In this document: positions 17,183 through 26,753 of the stretch, piece by piece | Position numbering within the stretch: position 1 is the stretch's first letter | Layout: each line of letters begins with the position of its first letter | Assembly (NCBI GenBank): GCA_009699605.1 | Contig: WLNW01000014.1 | Coordinates: forward strand, 1-34,964 | Reading direction: 5' to 3' | Source: Actinomycetota bacterium | GTDB lineage: Bacteria > Actinomycetota > Acidimicrobiia > Acidimicrobiales > WLNW01 | DNA: 34,964 nt | Program-made: the position numbers and the translations under genes | The notes under the pieces: model-generated | What the model saw: only the letters and a program-made list of their open reading frames with translations | What the model was told of the DNA's origin: nothing | The model's database searches: none

Positions 17183-18061
17183 GTGACTACCGACTTCGCG
17201 ACGTGCCACTGGCATTCCGATCGACGCGCTGGCGTCGTGTGCCAGCGCTGCGACCTACCGATCTGCCCGTCGTGCATGCGCCAGGCGTCAGTGGGCTTCC
17301 ACTGTCCGAACTGCGTGGCCAAGGGCAAGCAGAAGGTCATCTCGGGTCGGGCTGCGTTCAGCGCCGCGTTCACGCCCACGCTCACGTTCGCGCTCATGGG
17401 CCTCAACATCGCGATCTTCCTCCTCGGCACCGCGGTGGGCGATCAGCACATCCTCACCGACTTCTCGGCGATCGGTCGGGCGATCCTGTTCGAGCAGGGC
17501 TCGAGCGGCATCACGCGCGTTGATACGAGTCATCAGTACTACCGCCTCCTCACGTCGGGCTTTCTGCACTGGAACATCATCCACATCGGCCTCAACATGT
17601 GGGCGCTCTACAACCTCGGGCCCACGGTCGAACGAGCCCTCGGTCGCCTGCGCTTCGGTCTCGTGTACGTCGCGGCGCTGCTGGCCGGCGGCGCGGGCGC
17701 GGTCATCGTGTCGCCGCACTCGTTGTCAGCCGGGGCATCCGGCGCCTTGTACGGACTGTTCGGCGCACTCGTGATCGTCTACCGACGTGAAGGCATCGAC
17801 GTGATGCGCAGCGGGCTCGGTATCTCGATCCTCATCAACTTCGTGATCACGGTCACCCTGCCCGGCATCTCGCTCGGCGGTCACGTCGGCGGGTTCGTGG
17901 GCGGGTTGGCCGCGGCGTGGATCGCGGTGCACGGCTCGCAGGCACTGGGCTCGACCAAGGCGGCGTTCGTCGCCCTGTGTGCACTGTTACCGCTGCTCCT
18001 CGCGCTCGGTGTGCTGGCCGTGAGCAGGTCGTCGCTCGTCGGCATCGGCATCGGCATCTGA
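17183..18061 (+). CDS. rhomboid-family intramembrane serine protease with B-box-like zinc finger
   Basis: A 292-residue protein. The N-terminal 45 residues carry a Cys/His zinc finger (CHWH at 8-11, CQRC at 20-23, CPSC at 28-31, then FHCPNC at 39-44) like that of actinobacterial rhomboids such as Rv0110. About six transmembrane helices follow from residue 66. Catalytic residues are present: Ser186 in GASGALYG and His234 in LGGHVGGF, plus HWNIIHIGLNMWALYNLGP. The GASG/H dyad supports an active protease; the substrate is unknown. GTG 17183 is fixed by TAGCGT at 7 nt and by the start of the finger. Confidence 0.93.
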   Translation: MTTDFATCHWHSDRRAGVVCQRCDLPICPSCMRQASVGFHCPNCVAKGKQKVISGRAAFSAAFTPTLTFALMGLNIAIFLLGTAVGDQHILTDFSAIGRAILFEQGSSGITRVDTSHQYYRLLTSGFLHWNIIHIGLNMWALYNLGPTVERALGRLRFGLVYVAALLAGGAGAVIVSPHSLSAGASGALYGLFGALVIVYRREGIDVMRSGLGISILINFVITVTLPGISLGGHVGGFVGGLAAAWIAVHGSQALGSTKAAFVALCALLPLLLALGVLAVSRSSLVGIGIGI

Positions 18062-18067
18062 TCGCGG

Positions 18068-18086
18068 GACCCTGCGTCAGCGGGTC
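18068..18086. terminator. hairpin at rhomboid/SRPBCC convergent junction
   Basis: GACCC-T-GC-GTCA-GC-GGGTC: 7 bp with one bulged T and a 4-nt loop. It covers the 15-bp gap and the last codons of the convergent SRPBCC gene. No U-tract. Confidence 0.35.
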
Positions 18087-18517
18087 TCGATCTGCTTCTT
18101 CAGCGCGCGCAGGTTCCGCTTCCAGATCTGGGCCAACACCACAGCGCCGACGCGCCCACCGAGTGGGCCCCCCATCCACCACGGGAAGCTGAGGGTCTCG
18201 TCCCAGAGGAACTCGGTTCGATCGCGTCCTAGGTCGCGCAACGTGAAGGCACCGGTGCCGGTGACGATGCCGACGTGGCGCACCCCCATCGTGTGCTCGG
18301 GCTCCCACGCCGTGATCTCCATGCGATCGACGAGTTTGATCGGCCCGATCTTCGTGTCGCAGTCGAACGTGGTGCCAACCCCGGAATGCTGCGCGGAGGT
18401 GAACCGTATGGCGATCGCGTCATGCATCCAGTCGACGTGGGAGTCGACGTGCTCAACCGAGGCCCAGACTTCGGACGGGGTTGCTTCAATGATCACCGAT
18501 GCTTGCACTCGTGCCAT
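18077..18517 (-). CDS. SRPBCC (START/Bet v1-like) family protein
   Basis: A 146-residue polyketide-cyclase/START-like protein with a hydrophobic ligand pocket. The N-terminal VQASVIIEATPSEVWASVEH is the hallmark first strand and helix; DWMHDAIAIRF and GVGTTFDCDTKIGP follow; the last helix (GGRVGAVVLAQIWKRNLRAL) closes the pocket. The ligand is unknown; relatives bind lipids or aromatic compounds. The frame is open further upstream, but ATG 18517 is the natural start, with TACCCT at 6 nt. It is divergent from the DsbA-fold gene, 55 bp between start codons. Confidence 0.88.
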   Translation of the reverse strand: MARVQASVIIEATPSEVWASVEHVDSHVDWMHDAIAIRFTSAQHSGVGTTFDCDTKIGPIKLVDRMEITAWEPEHTMGVRHVGIVTGTGAFTLRDLGRDRTEFLWDETLSFPWWMGGPLGGRVGAVVLAQIWKRNLRALKKQIETR

Positions 18518-18523
18518 GGGAGC

Positions 18524-18529
18524 AGGGTA
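18524..18529 (-). promoter_or_regulatory. -10 hexamer TACCCT, leaderless type
   Basis: On the minus strand TACCCT ends 6 nt before ATG 18517 of the SRPBCC gene. It is 31 bp from the divergent hexamer of the DsbA-fold gene. Confidence 0.6.
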
Positions 18530-18560
18530 TGGGTGCGCGAGGGGACCTCGGCAACCAAGG

Positions 18561-18566
18561 TACGGT
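18561..18566 (+). promoter_or_regulatory. -10 hexamer TACGGT, leaderless type
   Basis: TACGGT ends 6 nt before ATG 18573 of the DsbA-fold gene, and no Shine-Dalgarno is present. Confidence 0.6.
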
Positions 18567-18572
18567 CGAGCC

Positions 18573-19238
18573 ATGCAAAAGGTCGAGTTCTATTGGGATC
18601 CGGTGTGCCCGTTTGCCTGGATCACCTCGCGCTGGATCGCGAAGGTCGAGCCTCAGCTCGAGCTCGAGGTCGAGTGGCGGTTCATCTCGCTGCGCTTCCT
18701 CAACGAGGCCAAGGACTACGACAAGGACTTCCCGCCCGGCTACATGGCGCTCCACACCAAGGGGCTGCGCATGCTGCGCGTCGCCGCGGCGGTGCGTGAG
18801 AAAGAAGGCCTCGCGGCAATGGGTCCGCTCTACACGGCGTTCGGCGAGTCGATCTGGGACCGATCGCCCGTGGAAGGACAAGACACGATGGACGGCATCG
18901 CCGAGCAGTCACACCTGGTGGCCGTGCTCGCGTCCGTAGGCCTCGACCCGTCCTACGCGGCAGCCGCTGATGACGATGCGCGCGACAGCGTGTTGCGCGA
19001 GGAGACGACCACGGCCTTGGCGCGGGCTGGACGCGACGTCGGCACGCCGATCATCGCGATCGACCCACCGAACGGGCCGGCCTTCTTCGGCCCGGTGATC
19101 TCGCGCGTCCCCTCGGACGAGGAGGCCGTCGAGCTGTGGCACGCGGTTATGACGCTCGCCAAGTGGCCGGGCTTTGCGGAGCTCAAGCGCACGCTGCGCG
19201 AGATGCCGCAGCTTCCCCTGCTCACCCGGCCACGCTGA
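18573..19238 (+). CDS. DsbA-fold oxidoreductase, Rv2466c-like, with CPFA active site
   Basis: A 221-residue thioredoxin-fold protein with the helical insert of the DsbA/FrnE class. The N-terminus FYWDPVCPFAWITSRWI matches the mycothiol-dependent nitroreductase Rv2466c of M. tuberculosis, whose site is CPWC. Here it reads Cys12-Pro-Phe-Ala15, so the second (resolving) Cys is missing. A monothiol mechanism with mycothiol, as in one-Cys glutaredoxins, or loss of the classic reaction would fit. The cis-Pro loop VGTPIIAI is present. The absence of a signal peptide places it in the cytosol. It is monocistronic and divergent from the SRPBCC gene. Confidence 0.88.
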   Translation: MQKVEFYWDPVCPFAWITSRWIAKVEPQLELEVEWRFISLRFLNEAKDYDKDFPPGYMALHTKGLRMLRVAAAVREKEGLAAMGPLYTAFGESIWDRSPVEGQDTMDGIAEQSHLVAVLASVGLDPSYAAAADDDARDSVLREETTTALARAGRDVGTPIIAIDPPNGPAFFGPVISRVPSDEEAVELWHAVMTLAKWPGFAELKRTLREMPQLPLLTRPR

Positions 19239-19429
19239 GCAATGCGGCGCTGATCTCGCAGCGTTTCCCTTCGATCCGGGTGCTCTTTGCGCGTTCGCGC
19301 CGATCGGGGCGGCACAAACGCGCAACGTCCGGCGTCGCGTCGACCGCCGCATCCCCCACCACCTCCACGAATGAGAGGCTTCGTGCGCGTCGATGCAATG
19401 CCCGCACGCGGGTGTGATGCCTCGGTCGT
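19239..19429. other. 191-bp convergent spacer with small hairpin
   Basis: The spacer lies between the DsbA-fold gene and the convergent methyltransferase gene. It holds the palindrome CCCGCACGCGGG at 19401-19412, which may help terminate the methyltransferase transcript or its opposite. A 48-residue minus-strand open frame (19222-19368) has no promoter or ribosome site and is not called. Confidence 0.4.
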
Positions 19430-20176
19430 TCAGTTCGGTGGGCGCCGGTACACCGACACGTGGTTGTCGCTCGCGTCGTGAAATGGCGCGCCATGCCAGT
19501 CGGCGTGGCGTTCCACCAAGCGCAGGCCCGCCGCGGCGGCCATTGCATCGAGCTCGGCCGGGGCTGCATAGCGCACCATCCATGGTCGTAGTCGTACGCC
19601 CTGTTCGGTGATCTCGATGTGCTGGCCGCTGATCGTCTGCAATGCTGCATCGCGGCGGGCCGCAGTGAGCACCACCAGATCGACCTCCACCGTGCGGGCC
19701 GATACACCGCTGGCGTCGTCCCCGTCGGCCGGCGGCACGAACGCTTCGAGCACGAACCAGCCGCCGGGCGCGAGCACGTCGTGCACGCGGCGCAGACAGG
19801 ACTGTTGCGCGTCGCTGGTCGTGAGGTTGAAGAACGTGTTGAACGCCACGAACGCGACGGCGAAGGGGCCCTTCACCGCCAGCTCGGCCATGTCGCCGAG
19901 CACGAGGTCGAGCTGATCGGCGCCGGGCTTGTCCCGCAGCAGATCGAGCATCTCGGGCGAGGCGTCGACGCCGGTGACGTGCAGGCCTCGCGCGGCTAGG
20001 GGCAGCGCGAGGCGCCCGGTGCCGATACCCAGCTCGAGCACCCGCCCGCCGCCTCGTCGAGCCGCCAGCACGGCCACCCGGTTCACCGTTGCCTCGACGT
20101 CGCTCACGTCGCGATACCAGCGGTCGTACACGTCGGCGAAGCTTCGGCCGTACTGCGCGTTGTCGTAGCCCTCCAT
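19430..20176 (-). CDS. class I SAM-dependent methyltransferase
   Basis: A 248-residue methyltransferase with a Rossmann-like fold. Motif I is VLELGIGTGRLALPLAARG (47-65), the acidic end of strand 2 is Asp71 (VTGVDASPEMLDLL), LVLGDMAEL follows, and FVAFNTFFNLTT then LAPGGWFVLEAF mark strands 4 and 5. The C-terminal part (WMVRYAAPAELDAMAAAAGL) is typical of small-molecule methyltransferases. The substrate is unknown. ATG 20176 is chosen because CAGACT stands 6 nt upstream; GTG 20194 is an alternative. It is divergent from the cysteine desulfurase gene. Confidence 0.88.
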   Translation of the reverse strand: MEGYDNAQYGRSFADVYDRWYRDVSDVEATVNRVAVLAARRGGGRVLELGIGTGRLALPLAARGLHVTGVDASPEMLDLLRDKPGADQLDLVLGDMAELAVKGPFAVAFVAFNTFFNLTTSDAQQSCLRRVHDVLAPGGWFVLEAFVPPADGDDASGVSARTVEVDLVVLTAARRDAALQTISGQHIEITEQGVRLRPWMVRYAAPAELDAMAAAAGLRLVERHADWHGAPFHDASDNHVSVYRRPPN

Positions 20177-20182
20177 GGGTGG

Positions 20183-20188
20183 AGTCTG
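20183..20188 (-). promoter_or_regulatory. -10-like hexamer CAGACT, leaderless type
   Basis: On the minus strand CAGACT ends 6 nt before ATG 20176 of the methyltransferase. It is 31 bp from the divergent hexamer at 20220. Confidence 0.45.
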
Positions 20189-20219
20189 GCCCACCGGCGG
20201 GCGCCGCGGGTCGAGGCCG

Positions 20220-20225
20220 TAGCCT
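20220..20225 (+). promoter_or_regulatory. -10 hexamer TAGCCT, leaderless type
   Basis: TAGCCT ends 7 nt before GTG 20233 of the cysteine desulfurase gene. The spacer GGGGACC is G-rich but too close to the start to act as a Shine-Dalgarno. Confidence 0.6.
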
Positions 20226-20232
20226 GGGGACC

Positions 20233-21390
20233 GTGCCGGCCTATTTCGACCACGCGGCGACCACGCCGATGCGCCCCGAGGCGCTCGATGCCTTCGTCGC
20301 GGTGCAGCGCGAGCACTTCGGCAACCCCTCGGGCACGCACCTCCTCGCGCGCAACGCTCGCCGGGTGCTCGAGGATGCCCGCGAGACCATGGCGGAGGTG
20401 CTCGGTTGTCTGCCTCGCGAGGTCGTGTTCACCGCGGGCGGCACCGAGGCCGACAACCTCGCGGTGCACGGCGTACACGAGGCGATGGGTGGGGTGGTGG
20501 TCACGGTGGCCCACGAGCACCACGCAGTGTTGAACCCCGTCGAGCGTCTCGGCGGCCGGGTCGTGGGCGCGACGTCATGGGGCACGGTCGATCTCGACGC
20601 GTTACGTGCCGCGCTCGATCCTTCGGTCACCCTTGTCTCGGTGATGCTCGCAAACAACGAGAGTGGGGTCATCCAACCGCTGGCCGAGGTTTCGGCGATC
20701 GTGCGCGAATGTGCGCCGGGCGCGGTGCTGCACACCGATGCAGTGCAGGCGTTCTCGTGGCTCGATGTCGCGAGCGCGGCGCGCGATGCGCAGCTCATAT
20801 CGGTGAGCGCGCACAAGTTCGGCGGACCGAAGGGCGTCGGCGCGCTCGCCGTACGCGACGGGGTGGCCTTGACCCCGATGCTGCTCGGCGGTGGGCAGGA
20901 ACGTGAGCTGCGCAGTGGCACGCAGAACGTGGCCGGTATCGCAGCCATGGCCGTCGCGGCACGCCTCACCCACGATGCCCGCGTCGATACGGTCGTTTGG
21001 GTCGGCGCGCTGCGCGATCGCTTGGCCGACGGGTTGAAGGCCGCCATCGACGGCACCTACGAATCTGCGGTGGGGTACTCGGGCGAGCCGGCTGACCGTT
21101 CGCACAAGGTCGCGGGGTCGTGCCATCTGTGCTTCGCCGATGTCGAGAGCGAAGCGTTGTTGTTCCTGCTCGAGCGCGCTGGCGTGTACGCGTCGGCGGC
21201 ATCATCGTGCGCGAGCGGCGCGCAAGATCCGTCGCACGTGCTGGCCGCCATGGGCGTGTCACGCGAGCTCGCCCAAGGCTCATTGCGCCTGTCGCTCGGA
21301 TGGCCTTCCACCGACGCCGACGTCGACATCGCCCTCGAGGCCGTACCCGCAGCGGTCGCGCAGCTGCGTCGGTTCTCGGTGCGCTCATGA
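20233..21390 (+). CDS. cysteine desulfurase, NifS/IscS-type
   Basis: PLP enzyme of 385 residues that takes sulfur from cysteine as an enzyme persulfide. Visible: N-terminal YFDHAATTPMRPEAL, HFGNPSGTH, FTAGGTEADNLAV, the PLP-stacking His in AHEHHAVL, Asp169 in HTDAVQAF, Schiff-base Lys195 in SAHKFGGPKG, and the catalytic loop Cys326 in ASSCASGAQDPSHVL. The short loop with ASSCASG marks the class I (IscS/NifS) type rather than SufS. GTG 20233 is set by homology (family start) and by TAGCCT at 7 nt. It overlaps mnmA by ATGA, suggesting that it is the sulfur donor for tRNA 2-thiolation, like YrvO with MnmA in Bacillus. It may also feed the Nfu protein. Confidence 0.95.
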   Translation: MPAYFDHAATTPMRPEALDAFVAVQREHFGNPSGTHLLARNARRVLEDARETMAEVLGCLPREVVFTAGGTEADNLAVHGVHEAMGGVVVTVAHEHHAVLNPVERLGGRVVGATSWGTVDLDALRAALDPSVTLVSVMLANNESGVIQPLAEVSAIVRECAPGAVLHTDAVQAFSWLDVASAARDAQLISVSAHKFGGPKGVGALAVRDGVALTPMLLGGGQERELRSGTQNVAGIAAMAVAARLTHDARVDTVVWVGALRDRLADGLKAAIDGTYESAVGYSGEPADRSHKVAGSCHLCFADVESEALLFLLERAGVYASAASSCASGAQDPSHVLAAMGVSRELAQGSLRLSLGWPSTDADVDIALEAVPAAVAQLRRFSVRS

Positions 21391-22448
21391 GCACGGTCGC
21401 ACCTGAGGTGCTCGTCGCGATGTCGGGTGGTGTCGATTCGTCGGTCGCGGCATCGATATTGCTCGGGCAGGGTTATCGGGTGGTCGGCGTCACCATGAAG
21501 CTGTGGGGCGGCGAGAGCGACACCGGTTGTTGCTCGGTGTCAGACGTCGACGACGCTCGCCGTGTCGCACAGCAGATCGGCATCGACCACCACGTATTCA
21601 ACTTCGGCGACGACTTCGAACGCCACGTCGTGGCCCCGTACGTCGACGCGTACGCCGCTGGTCGAACTCCGAACCCGTGCATCGAGTGCAACCGCCATCT
21701 CAAGTTCGATCGGTTGCTGCACCGCGCGTCGATGCTGGGCATCGAGCTCGTCGCGACCGGTCATCATGCACGCATCGTCACCGAGGCCGACGGCACGAGA
21801 CGGGTCGCTCGTGGCGCCGACCGGGCGAAGGATCAGAGCTACGTCCTGCACATGCTCGGTCAGGCGCAGCTGGCGCGGCTGCTGTTCCCCCTCGGCGACA
21901 CCACCAAGGACCACGTGCGCGCACAGGCGCGAGCGCAAGGGCTCCGTACCGCCGCCAAGCCCGACAGCCAGGACGTGTGCTTCATCACCTCCGCGGCCGG
22001 GCGCCAGGGCTTCCTCGAGCGTCGTCATCTGCCGCTCACCCCCGGGCGTGTGGTGGACGGCACTGGCGCCGTCGTGGGCGCGGTGCCCGCCGTCGAGCTG
22101 GTCACCATCGGCCAGCGCAAGAACCTCGGTATGGCGGGCGGCACTCGCGAGCCGCGCTACGCGATCGATGTCGACCTGCCTACGGCCACGATCACCATCG
22201 GGGAGCGTCGCGATCTCGACCGCTCCACCGTGACCCTCGACGACGTGGCGTGGAGTGCGTCACCGTTCGCGGGCCAGGTGCGGGCCCAGGTCAGCGCGCA
22301 CGGCGATGCGCACCCAGCCACCTTCGACCCCAGCGCCGCCACGCTCACCTGGCTCGAGCCCCGCCGGCGCGTCGCGCCGGGGCAGGCAGTGGTGCTCTAC
22401 GACGCGGTCACCGGCTGCGTGGTGCTGGGCGGTGGCACCGCGCAGTGA
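21387..22448 (+). CDS. mnmA: tRNA-uridine 2-sulfurtransferase
   Basis: MnmA forms 2-thiouridine at wobble U34 of Lys, Glu and Gln tRNAs. It has 353 residues, the usual size: PP-loop SGGVDSS (13-19), VTMKLW, the first catalytic Cys98 in NPCIECNRHLKF, ATGHHARI, DQSYVLHML, the second catalytic Cys198 in DSQDVCFI, and the C-terminal beta barrel with TIGQRKNLGM and EPRYAIDVD. It is translationally coupled to the upstream desulfurase by a 4-nt overlap; no TusA-E-like relay genes are in the window, so direct transfer is likely. A strong hairpin follows at 22515. Confidence 0.97.
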   Translation: MSTVAPEVLVAMSGGVDSSVAASILLGQGYRVVGVTMKLWGGESDTGCCSVSDVDDARRVAQQIGIDHHVFNFGDDFERHVVAPYVDAYAAGRTPNPCIECNRHLKFDRLLHRASMLGIELVATGHHARIVTEADGTRRVARGADRAKDQSYVLHMLGQAQLARLLFPLGDTTKDHVRAQARAQGLRTAAKPDSQDVCFITSAAGRQGFLERRHLPLTPGRVVDGTGAVVGAVPAVELVTIGQRKNLGMAGGTREPRYAIDVDLPTATITIGERRDLDRSTVTLDDVAWSASPFAGQVRAQVSAHGDAHPATFDPSAATLTWLEPRRRVAPGQAVVLYDAVTGCVVLGGGTAQ

Positions 22449-22514
22449 ACGCAACCATGTTCCTGCACGTCGATGGCGACGCGGCCGACCAGCACTGAGT
22501 CAGCGAGCGAGAGT

Positions 22515-22551
22515 GGGCGCGCAAACCCCCACCACGGGGGATTTCGCGCCC
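22515..22551. terminator. long GC-rich hairpin between mnmA and convergent membrane-protein gene
   Basis: GGGCGCG pairs with CGCGCCC (outer 7 bp), AAA with TTT, and CCCCC with GGGGG around an ACCAC loop: about 15 bp with one bulged base on each side. It lies in the 121-bp convergent gap and can end transcription from both sides. No U-run follows. Confidence 0.7.
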
Positions 22552-22569
22552 GTTGTGCCTCGATCGCGG

Positions 22570-26184
<3,615 letters not shown>

Positions 26185-26208
26185 CGCGATGGAAGGGGGC
26201 GCCAAGCG

Positions 26209-26664
26209 TCAGTTGGCGTTGAAATACCAGGCGAACCTGGTGGTCGTGGCCGCGTTCTCGCTGATCTTGCGATACGTGATGGCGGCGTCGTTTATGCCCG
26301 GCTTGAGCTTTTCGATGGCCTTGCCGGGCCCCGGTGTGAAGATGAAGAGGTCGGGTGCCGTGCGCAAGTCGACCGTGCTCGCAGCGGGCCGATTCTGGAG
26401 CTGATCGAGCGGGATGGCGACGCCGTTCAGCGTGAGTTCGACGCGGTAGCCGGGGGCCATGTCGACCCCGACCTGGGCCTGGTTGAACACCAACGTCTTG
26501 CACTGCGGGTACAGCACTTCGATGGCCGCAGGCTGGTTGCACCCGTTGTTCGCGGATGGATCGCTGTTGGCCCGGTAGGCCACGACGAAGATTGTGATGG
26601 CGCCCACGGCGAACACCACGAGTAACGAGCGGACCTTCGTGGGCATGGAGGAGGGAAAGAACAC
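26209..26664 (-). CDS. membrane-anchored protein of unknown function
   Basis: A 151-residue protein from GTG 26664: a short basic start, one transmembrane helix (about residues 13-30, LLVVFAVGAITIFVVAY) and a 120-residue exported domain with a single Cys pair (NNGCNQP and YPQCKTL, 14 apart) that probably forms a disulfide. The rest is beta-strand rich (VELTLNGVAIPL, then DLFIFTPGPGK and FAWYFN). No family recognised. GTG 26664 is preferred to ATG 26646 because CAGAAT stands 6 nt upstream. Divergent from the PASTA kinase gene, sharing its control region. Confidence 0.7.
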   Translation of the reverse strand: MFFPSSMPTKVRSLLVVFAVGAITIFVVAYRANSDPSANNGCNQPAAIEVLYPQCKTLVFNQAQVGVDMAPGYRVELTLNGVAIPLDQLQNRPAASTVDLRTAPDLFIFTPGPGKAIEKLKPGINDAAITYRKISENAATTTRFAWYFNAN

Positions 26665-26670
26665 ACGGTC

Positions 26671-26676
26671 ATTCTG
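26671..26676 (-). promoter_or_regulatory. -10-like hexamer CAGAAT, leaderless type
   Basis: On the minus strand CAGAAT (four of six matches to TATAAT) ends 6 nt before GTG 26664. Confidence 0.45.
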
Positions 26677-26739
26677 GCCGCGTCGACGGCCTTCTCGGAC
26701 ATCGCGCCGCGATGCCGCCGCCGCCAACGGCAAGACGCG

Positions 26740-26745
26740 TAGTCT
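26740..26745 (+). promoter_or_regulatory. -10 hexamer TAGTCT, leaderless type
   Basis: TAGTCT ends 8 nt before GTG 26754 of the PASTA kinase gene; no Shine-Dalgarno is present. Confidence 0.55.
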
Positions 26746-26753
26746 GCGAGGCC

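Noticed and set aside
19222-19368. A 48-residue minus-strand small protein between the DsbA-fold and methyltransferase genes
   Set aside because: No -10 hexamer or Shine-Dalgarno before its GTG, only moderate codon bias, and it overlaps the DsbA-fold gene end.
19380-19430. A CGHC thioredoxin-like motif in a minus-strand frame
   Set aside because: The surrounding frame has no fold-like sequence or start, so the motif is chance.
22446-22498. A 17-codon open frame starting on the mnmA stop (GTG 22446)
   Set aside because: Too short to judge, no ribosome site and no sign of conservation; GTGA overlap alone is weak.
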